Shown piece after piece: positions 16,672 through 25,773 of a stretch of 64,000 nt of DNA. A model generated the notes under the pieces. That model was not told the origin of the DNA. It did no database searches and saw only the letters and a list, made by a program, of their open reading frames with translations. A program made the translations under genes and the position numbers. The stretch's first letter is position 1. Every line of letters starts with the position of its first letter. Origin of the DNA: Phaeobacter sp. 11ANDIMAR09 (GTDB lineage Bacteria; Pseudomonadota; Alphaproteobacteria; Rhodobacterales; Rhodobacteraceae); the NCBI RefSeq assembly GCF_001294455.1, contig NZ_LIKT01000011.1, forward strand, positions 62,001-126,000. Direction: 5' to 3'.

Positions 16672-18255
16672 ATGAACGATCACCTTCATTATCTGGCGCG
16701 CCATGCCGTTGCCGGCAAATTGAGCCGCCGCGATTTCATGGCGAAAGCCGCTGCACTGGGCTTTTCTGCCGCAGCCGCCGGCACCCTGCTGACCACTGAA
16801 GCCCGCGCGGCTGGCCCGCAAAAAGGCGGCACCATGCGCATTGGCCTGCAAGGCGGTAGCACCACCGATAGCCTCGATCCGGCGCTGTCCACCAATCAGG
16901 TCACTCTGATGCTGGTTCGCCTGTGGGGCGAACCTCTGGTTGAGCTGAACGACGAAGGCGGCCTGGACGGCAAAGTTGCTGAAAGCTACGAAGCCTCGGC
17001 AGACGCCAAAATCTGGACCTTCAAGGTTCGCAAGGGCATCACCTTCTCCAACGGTCAATCCGTGACCGCAGAAGACGTGGCCAAGACGCTTGAGCGTCAC
17101 TCGGGTGAAGACACCAAATCCGGTGCTCTGGGCATCATGCGTGGCATCAAGAACATTTCCACCGAGGGTGACAATGTCATCGTCGAGCTGGACACGCCAA
17201 ACGCTGACCTTCCCTATCTGATGGCGGACTACCACCTGGTGATCCAGCCAGGCGGTGGCATGGATGACCCCTCTGCTGCAATTGGTACCGGCCCCTATAT
17301 CCTGAAGGATGTGGACATGGGTGTGCGCATTGTCGCTGAAAAGAACCCCAACTACTGGGGCGACATCGGCCATGCCGAAACCATCGAAATGATCGTGATC
17401 AACGATAACACTGCCCGCGTTGCCGCGCTGCAGTCGGGCCAGGTAGACATGATCGACCGGGTGCCCCCACGCACCGCCAAATTGGTTGCCCGTGCGCCCA
17501 ACATCAACGTGCATTCCACATCCGGACCTGGTCACTATGTGTTCATCATGCACTGCGACACCGCCCCCTTTAACAACAAGGACCTGCGTCTGGCGCTGAA
17601 ATACGGCATCAATCGTCAGGAAATGGTCGACAAGGTTCTGAACGGCTTTGGGTCGGTCGGCAACGACAGCCCGATCAACTCGTCCTATCCGATGTTCACC
17701 GCGGTCGAGCAGCGTGAGTTTGATCCAGAGAAGGCAATGCATCATCTGAAGGCCTCTGGCCATGAAGGTGAAGTCCTGCTGCGCACCTCGGATAACTCCT
17801 TCCCAGGCGCACCAGATGCTGCAGCTTTGTTCCAGCAGTCCTGTGCCACTGCCGGTATCAACCTGAACGTTAAGCGTGAGCCAAATGATGGCTACTGGTC
17901 CGAAGTCTGGAACACCCAGCCCTTCTGCACCAGCTACTGGGGTGGTCGTCCAACCCAGGACCAGATGTTCACCACGGCCTATCTCTCCTCGGCTGACTGG
18001 AACGACACCCGGTTCAAAAACGAGCAGTTCGACCAGTTGCTGCTGGCAGCCCGTGCCGAGCTGGACACAGCCAAGCGGACCCAGATGTATGCAGACATGG
18101 GTGAGATCCAGCGCGACGAAGGCGGCTTGATCTGCCCAATGTTCAACGACTTTGTTGATGCAACATCTGACCGTCTGGATGGCTGGGTCGAGAATGCAAA
18201 AGGCTTTGCACTCATGAACAGCTACTCACCTCTCAAGATGTGGGTGAAGGCATAA
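16672..18255 (+). CDS. Peptide-type ABC transporter substrate-binding protein, Tat-exported (SBP_bac_5)
   Basis: A 527-residue periplasmic binding protein of the DppA/OppA/NikA family. The N-terminus has a twin-arginine signal (SRRDFM, residues 18-23) followed by an Ala/Gly hydrophobic stretch, with probable cleavage near ARAAG (about 46), so it is exported folded. The mature part shows family features: LVELNDEGGLDGKVAESYE, WTFKVRKGITFSNGQSVTAEDV and the GTGPYILKDVD region. It leads a four-gene operon with permeases and a double ATPase. The ligand could be a peptide, opine or other solute; sequence alone does not decide. Confidence 0.9.
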   Translation: MNDHLHYLARHAVAGKLSRRDFMAKAAALGFSAAAAGTLLTTEARAAGPQKGGTMRIGLQGGSTTDSLDPALSTNQVTLMLVRLWGEPLVELNDEGGLDGKVAESYEASADAKIWTFKVRKGITFSNGQSVTAEDVAKTLERHSGEDTKSGALGIMRGIKNISTEGDNVIVELDTPNADLPYLMADYHLVIQPGGGMDDPSAAIGTGPYILKDVDMGVRIVAEKNPNYWGDIGHAETIEMIVINDNTARVAALQSGQVDMIDRVPPRTAKLVARAPNINVHSTSGPGHYVFIMHCDTAPFNNKDLRLALKYGINRQEMVDKVLNGFGSVGNDSPINSSYPMFTAVEQREFDPEKAMHHLKASGHEGEVLLRTSDNSFPGAPDAAALFQQSCATAGINLNVKREPNDGYWSEVWNTQPFCTSYWGGRPTQDQMFTTAYLSSADWNDTRFKNEQFDQLLLAARAELDTAKRTQMYADMGEIQRDEGGLICPMFNDFVDATSDRLDGWVENAKGFALMNSYSPLKMWVKA

Positions 18256-18256
18256 G

Positions 18257-19213
18257 ATGCCTCTCATTATCAAACTGTTGGCCCAGCGCATTGCGCTGGG
18301 CCTCATCCTGCTTCTCCTCGTCTCCGGGCTGATCTTTGCCGGAACGATGATCCTGCCGGGTGATGTCGCGCAGTCGATTCTGGGCCAATCGGCCACTCCT
18401 GAAGCGTTGGAAAACCTACGCGCCGAACTGGGGCTGAACGATCCTCCGCTGCAGCGCTATATTCAATGGCTCGGCGGTGCGATGACCGGCGATCTGGGTA
18501 CCGCTTTGACAAGTGGCGCCGATATCACAGCAAGCATAGCCAAACGTCTGTCCAACACCCTTTTCCTGGCCTTCTGGGCTGCGATCATTGCGGTGCCACT
18601 GGCGATCTTCCTCGGCCTTTTGGCCGTGCGGTTCAAAGACCGCTGGCCGGATAAGGCGATCTCGGCTGTGACTCTGGCTTCTATCTCTATTCCCGAATTC
18701 CTCATTGGCTATGTGCTGATGTATCTCATCGCAGTCAAACTGCGCTGGTTCCCCTCGGTGGCGATGATCAATGACAGCATGTCCTTGGGCGACAAGTTGA
18801 GCGCCATTGCTCTGCCCGTCACTGTGCTGACCCTGGTGGTTCTGGCGCATATGATGCGCATGACCCGTGCGGCGATCTTGAACGTGATGCAATCGGCCTA
18901 TATCGAGACGGCCGAACTGAAAGGCCTCAATGGCTTTCAGGTGATCTTTCGTCACGCCTTCCCCAATGCCATTGCCCCCATCGTCAACGTGGTGATGCTG
19001 AACCTCGCCTATCTGGTGGTTGGCGTTGTCGTGATCGAAGTGGTCTTTGTTTACCCTGGCATGGGGCAGTATCTGGTCGACCACGTGTCCAAACGTGATG
19101 TGCCGGTGGTGCAGGCCTGTGGTCTGATCTTTGCCGCAGTCTATATCGGTCTCAACATGGTGGCTGATGTTGTCGCCATCCTGTCGAACCCCCGTCTGAG
19201 GCATCCAAAATGA
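18257..19213 (+). CDS. ABC transporter permease, DppB type
   Basis: A 318-residue inner-membrane permease with about six transmembrane helices, the first at residues 10-32. The BPD_transp_1 coupling motif is present at about 214-232 (YIETAELKGLNGFQVIFRHA), contacting the ATPase. The N-terminal GDVAQSILGQSATPEALENL resembles the DppB TMD-N domain. It starts one base after the substrate-binding gene stop and overlaps the next permease by four bases (ATGA). Confidence 0.92.
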   Translation: MPLIIKLLAQRIALGLILLLLVSGLIFAGTMILPGDVAQSILGQSATPEALENLRAELGLNDPPLQRYIQWLGGAMTGDLGTALTSGADITASIAKRLSNTLFLAFWAAIIAVPLAIFLGLLAVRFKDRWPDKAISAVTLASISIPEFLIGYVLMYLIAVKLRWFPSVAMINDSMSLGDKLSAIALPVTVLTLVVLAHMMRMTRAAILNVMQSAYIETAELKGLNGFQVIFRHAFPNAIAPIVNVVMLNLAYLVVGVVVIEVVFVYPGMGQYLVDHVSKRDVPVVQACGLIFAAVYIGLNMVADVVAILSNPRLRHPK

Positions 19214-20025
19214 AGAATATCCCTATCTCCGCTATGATCGGGTTGTTCTTCACGGCCCTCTATTTTATCGCAGCCATCTTTGCGCCGCTGCTTGCCCCCT
19301 ATGGCATGGCCGAAGTGGTTGGTGATGTCTGGGAACCCTCCTCTGCAGAATTCCTGCTGGGCACCGACAATATCGGTCGTGATCTGCTCAGCCGGATGAT
19401 CTACGGCGGACGGACCACGATTTTCATCGCCACGGCGGCGACCATCCTGTCTTTCACCCTCGGCTCGGTGCTCGGCTTTTTTGCCGCCGTGGCCGGTGGC
19501 TGGGTGGATCAGATGCTGTCGCGTTTTGTCGATCTGGTGATGTCGATCCCAACCCTGATCTTTGCCCTGGTTGTGTTGTCGGTCATGCCTGTCACCGTGC
19601 CGGTGCTGATCCTGGTCATGGGTTTGCTGGATTCAACCCGTGTCTACCGCCTGGCCCGTGCCGTCGCGGTGGATATCGAAGTCATGGACTATGTCGAAGC
19701 GGCACGTCTGCGCGGCGAAAAAACCGCCTGGATCATCTTTCGTGAGATCCTGCCAAACGCCCTGTCGCCTTTGGTGGCAGAAATGGGCCTGCGGTTCATC
19801 TTTATGGTTCTCTTTGTCTCCACCCTGTCCTTCCTCGGCCTTGGCATCCAGCCACCGGAAGCGGACTGGGGCGGTATCGTGAAAGAAAACAAAGACGGTA
19901 TCGTCTACGGCATTCCCGCCGCACTGGCCCCTGCCTTTGCAATTGCCACGCTGGCCATCTCGGTCAACCTGGTGGCGGACTGGGTGTTGAACCGGACCAC
20001 ATCGCTGAAAGGAGGCCGCGGATGA
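19210..20025 (+). CDS. ABC transporter permease, DppC type
   Basis: A 271-residue permease, partner of the DppB-type subunit. It has the DppC-like opening APLLAPYGMAEVVG, the HXLGTD-like FLLGTDNIGRDLLSRMIYG stretch and the coupling loop DYVEAARLRGEKTAWIIFRE. About six membrane helices are predicted. Four-base overlaps with the genes on both sides indicate one transcript with coupled translation. Confidence 0.92.
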   Translation: MKNIPISAMIGLFFTALYFIAAIFAPLLAPYGMAEVVGDVWEPSSAEFLLGTDNIGRDLLSRMIYGGRTTIFIATAATILSFTLGSVLGFFAAVAGGWVDQMLSRFVDLVMSIPTLIFALVVLSVMPVTVPVLILVMGLLDSTRVYRLARAVAVDIEVMDYVEAARLRGEKTAWIIFREILPNALSPLVAEMGLRFIFMVLFVSTLSFLGLGIQPPEADWGGIVKENKDGIVYGIPAALAPAFAIATLAISVNLVADWVLNRTTSLKGGRG

Positions 20026-21659
20026 GCGAACCTTTGCTAAAAGTACGCGGCCTAAAAATCGGTGCAACCGTCTATCCCCCGGGTGAAAAGCCCCATGACA
20101 TTGACATCGTGCACGGGGTGGATTTCGACGTCCAAAAGGGCAAGGTGCTGGGCCTCATCGGGGAATCCGGTGCTGGCAAATCGACCATTGGCCTCGCCTC
20201 CATGGCCTATGGCCGGGGCGGCGTCAAAATCACTGGCGGTGAAGTTTGGGTCAATGGCCGAGACATCATGCAGTCCGGTATCGGCGATATCCGCAAGCTG
20301 CGCGGCGGTGAGGTGACCTATGTGTCGCAATCGGCTGCCGCCTCTTTCAACCCTGCCAAAAAGATCATTGATCAGGTGGTAGAGGCCGCGGTTGAACAGA
20401 AAAAGTTCAGCCGCAAAGAGGCCGAAGAGCGCGCGCGCGTCTTGTTTGACAAGCTGGGCCTGCCTGATCCGCAGAACATCGGCGATCGCTTTCCGCACCA
20501 GGTTTCAGGCGGTCAGCTGCAGCGTTGCATGACAGCGCTGGCGCTCTGCCCTGAGCCCGATCTTGTGGTCTTTGACGAGCCCACAACGGCGCTGGATGTG
20601 ACCACCCAGATTGACGTTCTGATGGCAATAAAGGAAGCCATCCGGGAAACCGGCGTTGCTGCGCTTTATATCACCCATGATCTGGCCGTTGTGGCCCAGG
20701 TCAGCGACGATATCATGGTGCTGCGTCACGGTAACATGGTGGAATATGGCTCGGTTGATCAGATCATCAACAGCCCGCAGGAAGAGTACACCCAGGCGCT
20801 TGTCTCCGTGCGCTCGATTGAGCACGAAGAAAAGCAACCCAATGGCGATCCGGTGCTGAGTGTGCGCAATATCACTGCGCGCTACAAAGGCACCCAGTTC
20901 GACGTCTTGCACAATGTGAATGTCGATCTCTACCCCGGTCAAACCCTGGCCGTGGTGGGGGAATCTGGCTCGGGGAAATCCACCCTTGCTCGTGTCATCA
21001 CCGGCCTTTTGCCACCGCGCGAAGGTGAGATCGAATTTGCCGGACGCACCCTCTCGTCCGATTTGGCGGGGCGCTCACGTGAAGATCTGCGTGAGCTGCA
21101 GATGATCTACCAGATGGCGGATGTGGCGATGAACCCACGTCAGACCGTGGGCACCATCATTGGTCGCCCGTTGGAGTTCTATTTCGACATGAAGGGCGAA
21201 GAGAAGCGCAAGCGGATCATCGAGCTGCTGGACGAGATCGAACTGGGCGAAGAGTTCATCGATCGCTACCCGGCGGAACTGTCGGGGGGGCAAAAACAGC
21301 GTGTCTGTATCGCCCGTGCCCTGGCCGCCAAGCCCAAGATGATCATCTGCGACGAGGTCACCTCGGCGCTGGATCCACTGGTGGCTGACGGCATCCTCAA
21401 ACTGCTGCTGGAGCTGCAAAAGATCGAGGATGTGGCCTATCTCTTCATCACCCATGATCTGGCGACCGTAAAAGCCATCTCTGACAACATCGCCGTGATG
21501 TATCAGGGCAAGGTTCAGCGTTATGGCGGCAAGTCACAGGTACTGTCACCGCCCTTTGATGATTACACCGACCTTTTGCTCAGCTCGGTGCCCGAGATGC
21601 GCCTAGGCTGGCTGGAAGACGTGATTGCCAACCGAAAAATGGAGAGTGCCGGGAACTGA
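20022..21659 (+). CDS. Fused double ATPase of the peptide-type ABC transporter (DppD-DppF in one chain)
   Basis: A 545-residue cytoplasmic protein holding two nucleotide-binding domains. The first has Walker A GESGAGKST (about 48-56), signature VSGGQLQR and Walker B LVVFDEPT. The second has GESGSGKST (about 314-322), signature LSGGQKQR and Walker B MIICDEVT. Both look catalytically complete. Many relatives encode DppD and DppF separately; here they are joined, giving a fixed heterodimer-like ATPase. It closes the operon and a strong terminator follows. Confidence 0.92.
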   Translation: MSEPLLKVRGLKIGATVYPPGEKPHDIDIVHGVDFDVQKGKVLGLIGESGAGKSTIGLASMAYGRGGVKITGGEVWVNGRDIMQSGIGDIRKLRGGEVTYVSQSAAASFNPAKKIIDQVVEAAVEQKKFSRKEAEERARVLFDKLGLPDPQNIGDRFPHQVSGGQLQRCMTALALCPEPDLVVFDEPTTALDVTTQIDVLMAIKEAIRETGVAALYITHDLAVVAQVSDDIMVLRHGNMVEYGSVDQIINSPQEEYTQALVSVRSIEHEEKQPNGDPVLSVRNITARYKGTQFDVLHNVNVDLYPGQTLAVVGESGSGKSTLARVITGLLPPREGEIEFAGRTLSSDLAGRSREDLRELQMIYQMADVAMNPRQTVGTIIGRPLEFYFDMKGEEKRKRIIELLDEIELGEEFIDRYPAELSGGQKQRVCIARALAAKPKMIICDEVTSALDPLVADGILKLLLELQKIEDVAYLFITHDLATVKAISDNIAVMYQGKVQRYGGKSQVLSPPFDDYTDLLLSSVPEMRLGWLEDVIANRKMESAGN

Positions 21660-21678
21660 TTTCCCGCCTTTCGACAGA

Positions 21679-21726
21679 AACGACCCTCCAGGCCCGTGCA
21701 TTTCGCGCGGGCCTGCGTCGTTTTGG
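21679..21726 (+). terminator. Rho-independent terminator of the ABC operon
   Basis: An extended hairpin: AACGAC (21679-21684) and CAGGCCCG (21689-21696) pair with CGGGCCTG (21708-21715) and GTCGTT (21717-21722), ending in TTTT. It lies 20 bases after the double-ATPase stop. Confidence 0.8.
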
Positions 21727-21799
21727 GGCTATACATTCCGTTTTTGGCATGTTTTAATATTCCGCAATTGGAATGTTACATCATCTAGGGAATCCGCCG

Positions 21800-23020
21800 A
21801 TGTCGAAATCCACCGTTTCCGCTGCAGACCAGAGCTATTCTCCGCTCTACTTCTTGGCCTCCCTCGGGGCCGGAGGTCTGGCTGTCACTTTCTTTATGTA
21901 TCTGATGTTCTGGGTCCCCCACCCCGGTCGTCCTGTGCCCGTTTTTGAGGACCTGATGGCAGTGCTGGCCAGTGGCAGCACCCCATTGAAAGCGGCCGTG
22001 GTGATCGCCATGGTTGGGATCGCGATCTTTGTCTTTCTGAACGTAAAGATGCTGATCTGGAATTTTGCCGCCCTGTCGCGCTTCAAGACCACTCCAGCCT
22101 ATGAGAAGCTGCGCCAGACCAATGGAGAAACCACCCTGCTCGCCGCACCTCTGGCCACGGCCATGACCATCAATGGTGGTTTTATCGTCGGCCTGGTCTT
22201 TGTGCCCCAGCTCTGGAGCGTGGTTGAATATCTCTTCCCCGCCGCCATGGTCGCCTTTGTGCTGGTGGGCATCTGGGCCTTCCGCCTGATTGGTCACTTC
22301 CTGGGGCGAGTGCTGGCCGAGGGGGGCGCCTTTGATATGACCGCGCATAACTCCTTTGCCCAGCTTCTGCCCGCCTTTGCCCTGTCAATGGTCGCCGTAG
22401 GCCTGTCGGCCCCGGCCGCAATGAGCGGCAATACCATTGTCGTTGGCATTGGGCTGGTTTTGTCGACCTTCTTTGGTGTGACCGCCATGCTCTATGCGGC
22501 CTATGCCTCTGTCACAGCCTTCTCTTCCATGTTGATGCATGGCACAGCGCGTGAGGCAGGCCCGACCCTGTTGGTCATGGTGCCGCTGCTGACCGTGCTG
22601 GGCATCATGATGTTGCGACAGGATCACGGGCTTCACACCGCCTTTGAGGTACATGGCGCCCCCGCCGAAACCCTGATCCTGCTGGCGCGGATCCTAACAA
22701 TCCAGATTGTCTTTTTGCTGCTGGGTCTTTTGGTCATGGCACGTCAGAAGTACTTCTCTGACTTCGTTTTTGGCAGCCAGCTGTCCCCCGGTTCCTATGC
22801 GCTGGTCTGCCCCGGTGTGGCCCTGTCGGTGATGCTGCATTTCTTCATCAACAAAGGCCTGGTTGGTGCGCAGATCGTTGACAAGTTCAGCCTCGCCTTC
22901 TGGGTGCTCACCGCCCTGGCATTGATGTTCCAAGCAGCCATGATCGCGCTCGTGCTACGCCTCAACCGCCAGCATTTCAAAGCATCGGTCCCAAGAACCA
23001 CTGCTGTTCCTGCCGAATGA
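21800..23020 (+). CDS. Polytopic membrane protein, about ten helices (possibly TsoY/TDT-like)
   Basis: A 406-residue, highly hydrophobic protein with about ten transmembrane helices spread over residues 15-395. No transporter signature was clear. Its size and pattern recall the TDT (TehA/SLAC1-like) group, and roseobacter proteins called TsoY family (seleno)protein; that link is from memory and uncertain. A single cysteine sits in ALVCPGVA, late in the chain. The start ATG 21800 has AGGGA about ten bases upstream; an in-frame ATG at 21773 lacks a good site. It lies between two terminators, so it is probably its own transcript. Confidence 0.6.
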   Translation: MSKSTVSAADQSYSPLYFLASLGAGGLAVTFFMYLMFWVPHPGRPVPVFEDLMAVLASGSTPLKAAVVIAMVGIAIFVFLNVKMLIWNFAALSRFKTTPAYEKLRQTNGETTLLAAPLATAMTINGGFIVGLVFVPQLWSVVEYLFPAAMVAFVLVGIWAFRLIGHFLGRVLAEGGAFDMTAHNSFAQLLPAFALSMVAVGLSAPAAMSGNTIVVGIGLVLSTFFGVTAMLYAAYASVTAFSSMLMHGTAREAGPTLLVMVPLLTVLGIMMLRQDHGLHTAFEVHGAPAETLILLARILTIQIVFLLLGLLVMARQKYFSDFVFGSQLSPGSYALVCPGVALSVMLHFFINKGLVGAQIVDKFSLAFWVLTALALMFQAAMIALVLRLNRQHFKASVPRTTAVPAE

Positions 23021-23055
23021 TCCCGGCGCTGACCTAAAGGAAACTGCAAAAAATG

Positions 23056-23084
23056 ACGGATGGCGACATCGCCATCCGTTTTTT
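23056..23084 (+). terminator. Rho-independent terminator
   Basis: Perfect 10-bp stem ACGGATGGCG (23056-23065) and CGCCATCCGT (23070-23079) with a 4-base loop, followed by TTTTTT. It is 36 bases after the stop of the polytopic membrane protein. Confidence 0.9.
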
Positions 23085-23151
23085 GAATGGCAATTCAAGT
23101 TTTTGTCGCAATGATGGTCCAAACAGCCCCGTAGAATAAAGGATTCGGGTC

Positions 23152-23988
23152 ATGGACAAGAAACTGCTTCTCATCATTCTGGATGGGGTTCCCTATCGGA
23201 ATTTTCGCCGGTTGTTCGGCAATCTTGAAGGCTGGGTCGACAGCGGCGATGCCCGCGTCTGGAAGCTGCGCGCAGTGCTGCCCTCGATTTCGGCCAGCTG
23301 CTATGCCTCTATCCACACCGGCGTCGCGCCTGCGGAGCATGGCTGCACCGGCAATGGCAATGTCTTTAAGCTGAGCCACAAGGATGTGTTTTCCCAGGTG
23401 CGCGAAGGCGGGGGTACAACCGGGGCTGTGGCCCATAGCTTCTGGTCGCAGTTCTTCAATCGCCACCCTTTCGACTATGTGCGCGACGTTGAATATGACG
23501 AGCCCGAGAGCAAAACCATCAACCACGGCCGGTTCCATTCGATGACCGGCTATGGCCAGGCCAATCAGATGACCCCCTCGGATGTGGATCTCTTTGGCAC
23601 CTTGACCAACCTTTGCCTGCGCTTTGGGCTGGACTACGGGATGCTGCATACCTGCACGCTCGACAGCATGGGGCATCGTTTCTTCCATGACTGCCAGGAG
23701 ATGGATCACGCCTGTTTTGTTATGGACGAGATGCTGGCCCCCTTCATCCCGCGCTGGCGGCAGCTGGGCTATGAGGTGATCGTCACCGCCGACCATGGTC
23801 AGGATGAGCGTGGCCATCACGGTGGGCGTGGCGCTTTGCAGCAAGAGACCGCTCTCTACTATTTTGGCGATGCCGAGGGGCCAGCCCAGGACGACGTGAT
23901 TGACCAGTTGCAGCTGGCACCCACCATTCTGACCCGTTTGGGGGCTCCCATCGCTGAAACCATGAAAGCGAAATCTTTCCTAAAGTAA
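23152..23988 (+). CDS. Alkaline phosphatase-superfamily phosphodiesterase / nucleotide pyrophosphatase
   Basis: A 278-residue enzyme of the type I phosphodiesterase/nucleotide pyrophosphatase family. Metal-binding motifs are visible: LLIILDG (residues 5-11), the nucleophile region PSISASCYASIHTG, where serine seems to replace the usual threonine, DSMGHRFFHD, and TADHGQDERGHHGG. No signal peptide is evident, so it is probably cytoplasmic. The substrate is unknown; phosphonate- or nucleotide-type phosphodiesters are possible. It lies just downstream of the ABC transporter and polytopic protein but behind a terminator. Confidence 0.82.
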   Translation: MDKKLLLIILDGVPYRNFRRLFGNLEGWVDSGDARVWKLRAVLPSISASCYASIHTGVAPAEHGCTGNGNVFKLSHKDVFSQVREGGGTTGAVAHSFWSQFFNRHPFDYVRDVEYDEPESKTINHGRFHSMTGYGQANQMTPSDVDLFGTLTNLCLRFGLDYGMLHTCTLDSMGHRFFHDCQEMDHACFVMDEMLAPFIPRWRQLGYEVIVTADHGQDERGHHGGRGALQQETALYYFGDAEGPAQDDVIDQLQLAPTILTRLGAPIAETMKAKSFLK

Positions 23989-23993
23989 GGTGC

Positions 23994-24067
23994 AAAAACT
24001 CCCGGCATCTGAGCGTCCTCGCATGATAGAATGCCGGGGACGCTATTCATTTGATACGGGAGTTTTT
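23994..24067 (+). promoter_or_regulatory. Structured leader that can sequester the YARHG gene ribosome binding site
   Basis: An 11-bp perfect inverted repeat, AAAAACTCCCG (23994-24004) and CGGGAGTTTTT (24057-24067), ends exactly one base before the ATG at 24068, so its right arm contains the GGGAG ribosome binding site. Inside it AGCGTCC (24012-24018) can pair with GGACGCT (24038-24044). A competing stem, CCCGGCAT (24001-24008) with ATGCCGGG (24031-24038), uses part of the outer arm, so the structures exclude each other. This looks like an attenuator or RNA switch, or a terminator of the upstream gene (CGGGAGTTTTT). No known riboswitch was recognised. Confidence 0.55.
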
Positions 24068-24640
24068 ATGCGCTTCAGCCCAATTGCCCTCGCCCTTGTT
24101 GCCCTGCCGCTCATGTCCGTAGCAGTCCAGGCCGACGAACGCTGCAATGACCTTTGGTTCACCCGCAACGCCATCATTGACCAGGCCGGCTATTGCTTTG
24201 GCTCCAACCTGGGAAAGGCGCTGTTTGACAATAGCGATTGTCAGGGCAAATCGGTGACGCTCAACCCCGAAGCCCAGCAACAGGTGGCGCAGATCCAGGA
24301 GATGGAAAAGCAAGCCCAGTGTCGCGTAAATAGCGCGGCGACCACGCTTGATCTGCAAGATCTGGCCCAGCGCAGGCAGCTGTGGCATTTTCCGATCTGG
24401 GATGACTATGAGAGCGCCTGCATTGGCTGGCTCAGCGCTCCGGCAGCGCTGCGCGCCGGGCATAGCCCGGAGGCACCCGTGATCGGTCAGATCCAAGTCG
24501 GCGACACCGTGCGCTACGGCCATATGGTCTGGGGAGACTGGAGCTATGCCATGATCTTTGATGGCAGCTGGACTTTCAAAACTGCAGGCTGGCTCAATTT
24601 CAACGAAGCCGATGAGGCCTGCGAGAAATTTGCCGGTTAA
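24068..24640 (+). CDS. Secreted YARHG-domain protein (DUF4453-like)
   Basis: A 190-residue protein with a Sec signal peptide (residues 1-22, MRFSPIALALVALPLMSVAV, cleavage near VQA-DE). The YARHG domain follows (about 24-60: CNDLWFTRNAIIDQAGYCFG), then a second domain with WHFPIWDDYESACIGWL and paired cysteines suited to periplasmic disulfides. The function of YARHG domains is unknown; they are thought to act in the envelope. The start at 24068 fits the signal peptide. Its ribosome binding site is buried in an inverted repeat (see leader). Confidence 0.8.
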   Translation: MRFSPIALALVALPLMSVAVQADERCNDLWFTRNAIIDQAGYCFGSNLGKALFDNSDCQGKSVTLNPEAQQQVAQIQEMEKQAQCRVNSAATTLDLQDLAQRRQLWHFPIWDDYESACIGWLSAPAALRAGHSPEAPVIGQIQVGDTVRYGHMVWGDWSYAMIFDGSWTFKTAGWLNFNEADEACEKFAG

Positions 24641-24691
24641 GCCCGCCACCGGTCGCAGAGATCCAAACGGGGCTGCCAGACATATCTGCCC

Positions 24692-25624
24692 CTAGTCGTA
24701 GGGCCAGACCCCCTGCCCCAGCGCTTCGACCGCAGCTGAAATACGTTCAAAACTGTCAGCGGCACGCCTGACCGAGTGTCGGGCGCGCAGATACCCATGC
24801 ACCAAACCCGGCTCGTTGATCCAATGGGCCTTACCGCCTGCCTGCAGGATTTGATCCCGGTAGTCCCGGCTGTCATCGCGCACCGGGTCGCAGTCCGCCG
24901 AGACCAGAACCGTGGGGGGCAATCCGGTGAAATCCCCGTCCTGCAGGGGGGCATAGGTCGCATCCGGTCCGACATCTCCTGCAGGCCGGCGCACGTCCAT
25001 ATAGAACAGGATTTCATCGCGGGTCAGCATCGGGGCCTGAGCATGTTCCAGATACGAGCCCGCATTCACATCGCCCCCAAAGGCCCCATAGATCAGCACC
25101 TGGCCCAAAAGGCAGGCGGAGAGGTCTGTATCGCCGCGCGCAGCATGAGACAGCGCTGCACAGAGATTGGCTCCGGCGCTGTCGCCCATCAGAACAATAC
25201 CTTCGCCATAGGTCGCCTGCACCCAGTGCAGCGCCGTCCAGGCATCTTCGAACATGGCTGGATGTTGATGTTCGGGGGCCAGGCGGTAGTCAACGGCAAC
25301 CACCCGGTAACCGGTTTGGGCACAGATCTCGGCGCAGACATCGTCATGACTGTCGAGACCGCCGACGACAAAGCCGCCACCATGACAAAACAGGACCGTA
25401 CGGCTGGGATCTCCGGCCGTATAGATGCGTATCGGAATCTGCTCCAGCAGGCGGTCTTCGCTCATTACAATGTCAGGACGCGGGGCCAGGAACTCCCGCG
25501 CCATTTCATTATAGACCGCGCGCTGCTCTTCGATGCTCAGCTCAACCGCGTCTTCCGGGTAGCATTCCCCTGTTTTGCGAATGAAGGCCCAGGTTTCCTC
25601 GTCGATCAGGCGCTCATAATCCAT
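24692..25624 (-). CDS. Alpha/beta hydrolase, hormone-sensitive-lipase family
   Basis: A 310-residue esterase-type enzyme. The oxyanion-hole motif HGGGF (residues 81-85), the nucleophile elbow GDSAG (Ser149), the acid in SADCDPVRDD and the histidine in GLVHGYLR form a complete catalytic set of the HSL (GDXAG) family. The substrate is probably a short acyl or aryl ester; the exact role is unknown. It is cytoplasmic, with no signal peptide. It follows the acyl-CoA synthetase on the same strand, but a terminator separates them. Confidence 0.9.
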   Translation of the reverse strand: MDYERLIDEETWAFIRKTGECYPEDAVELSIEEQRAVYNEMAREFLAPRPDIVMSEDRLLEQIPIRIYTAGDPSRTVLFCHGGGFVVGGLDSHDDVCAEICAQTGYRVVAVDYRLAPEHQHPAMFEDAWTALHWVQATYGEGIVLMGDSAGANLCAALSHAARGDTDLSACLLGQVLIYGAFGGDVNAGSYLEHAQAPMLTRDEILFYMDVRRPAGDVGPDATYAPLQDGDFTGLPPTVLVSADCDPVRDDSRDYRDQILQAGGKAHWINEPGLVHGYLRARHSVRRAADSFERISAAVEALGQGVWPYD

Positions 25625-25699
25625 AGCTGGTCTTTCATTGTTTTTGTTCTGTGCGACAGGTTAGGCCAGAGACCCCGGGCAAGGGAATGGCCAAAGTAC

Positions 25700-25731
25700 A
25701 AAAAAGGGCACGCCCTGCTGGGCGCGCCCCT
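25700..25731 (-). terminator. Rho-independent terminator of the acyl-CoA synthetase gene
   Basis: On the minus strand GGGCGCGCCC, a four-base loop and GGGCGTGCCC form a 10-bp stem with one G-U pair, followed by TTTTTT (25700-25705 on the plus strand as A). It lies about 45 bases past the synthetase stop. Confidence 0.8.
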
Positions 25732-25773
25732 GTTCTCAGGCAATCCAGGTCATGAGCTCCCTGTCGCGCTTTG

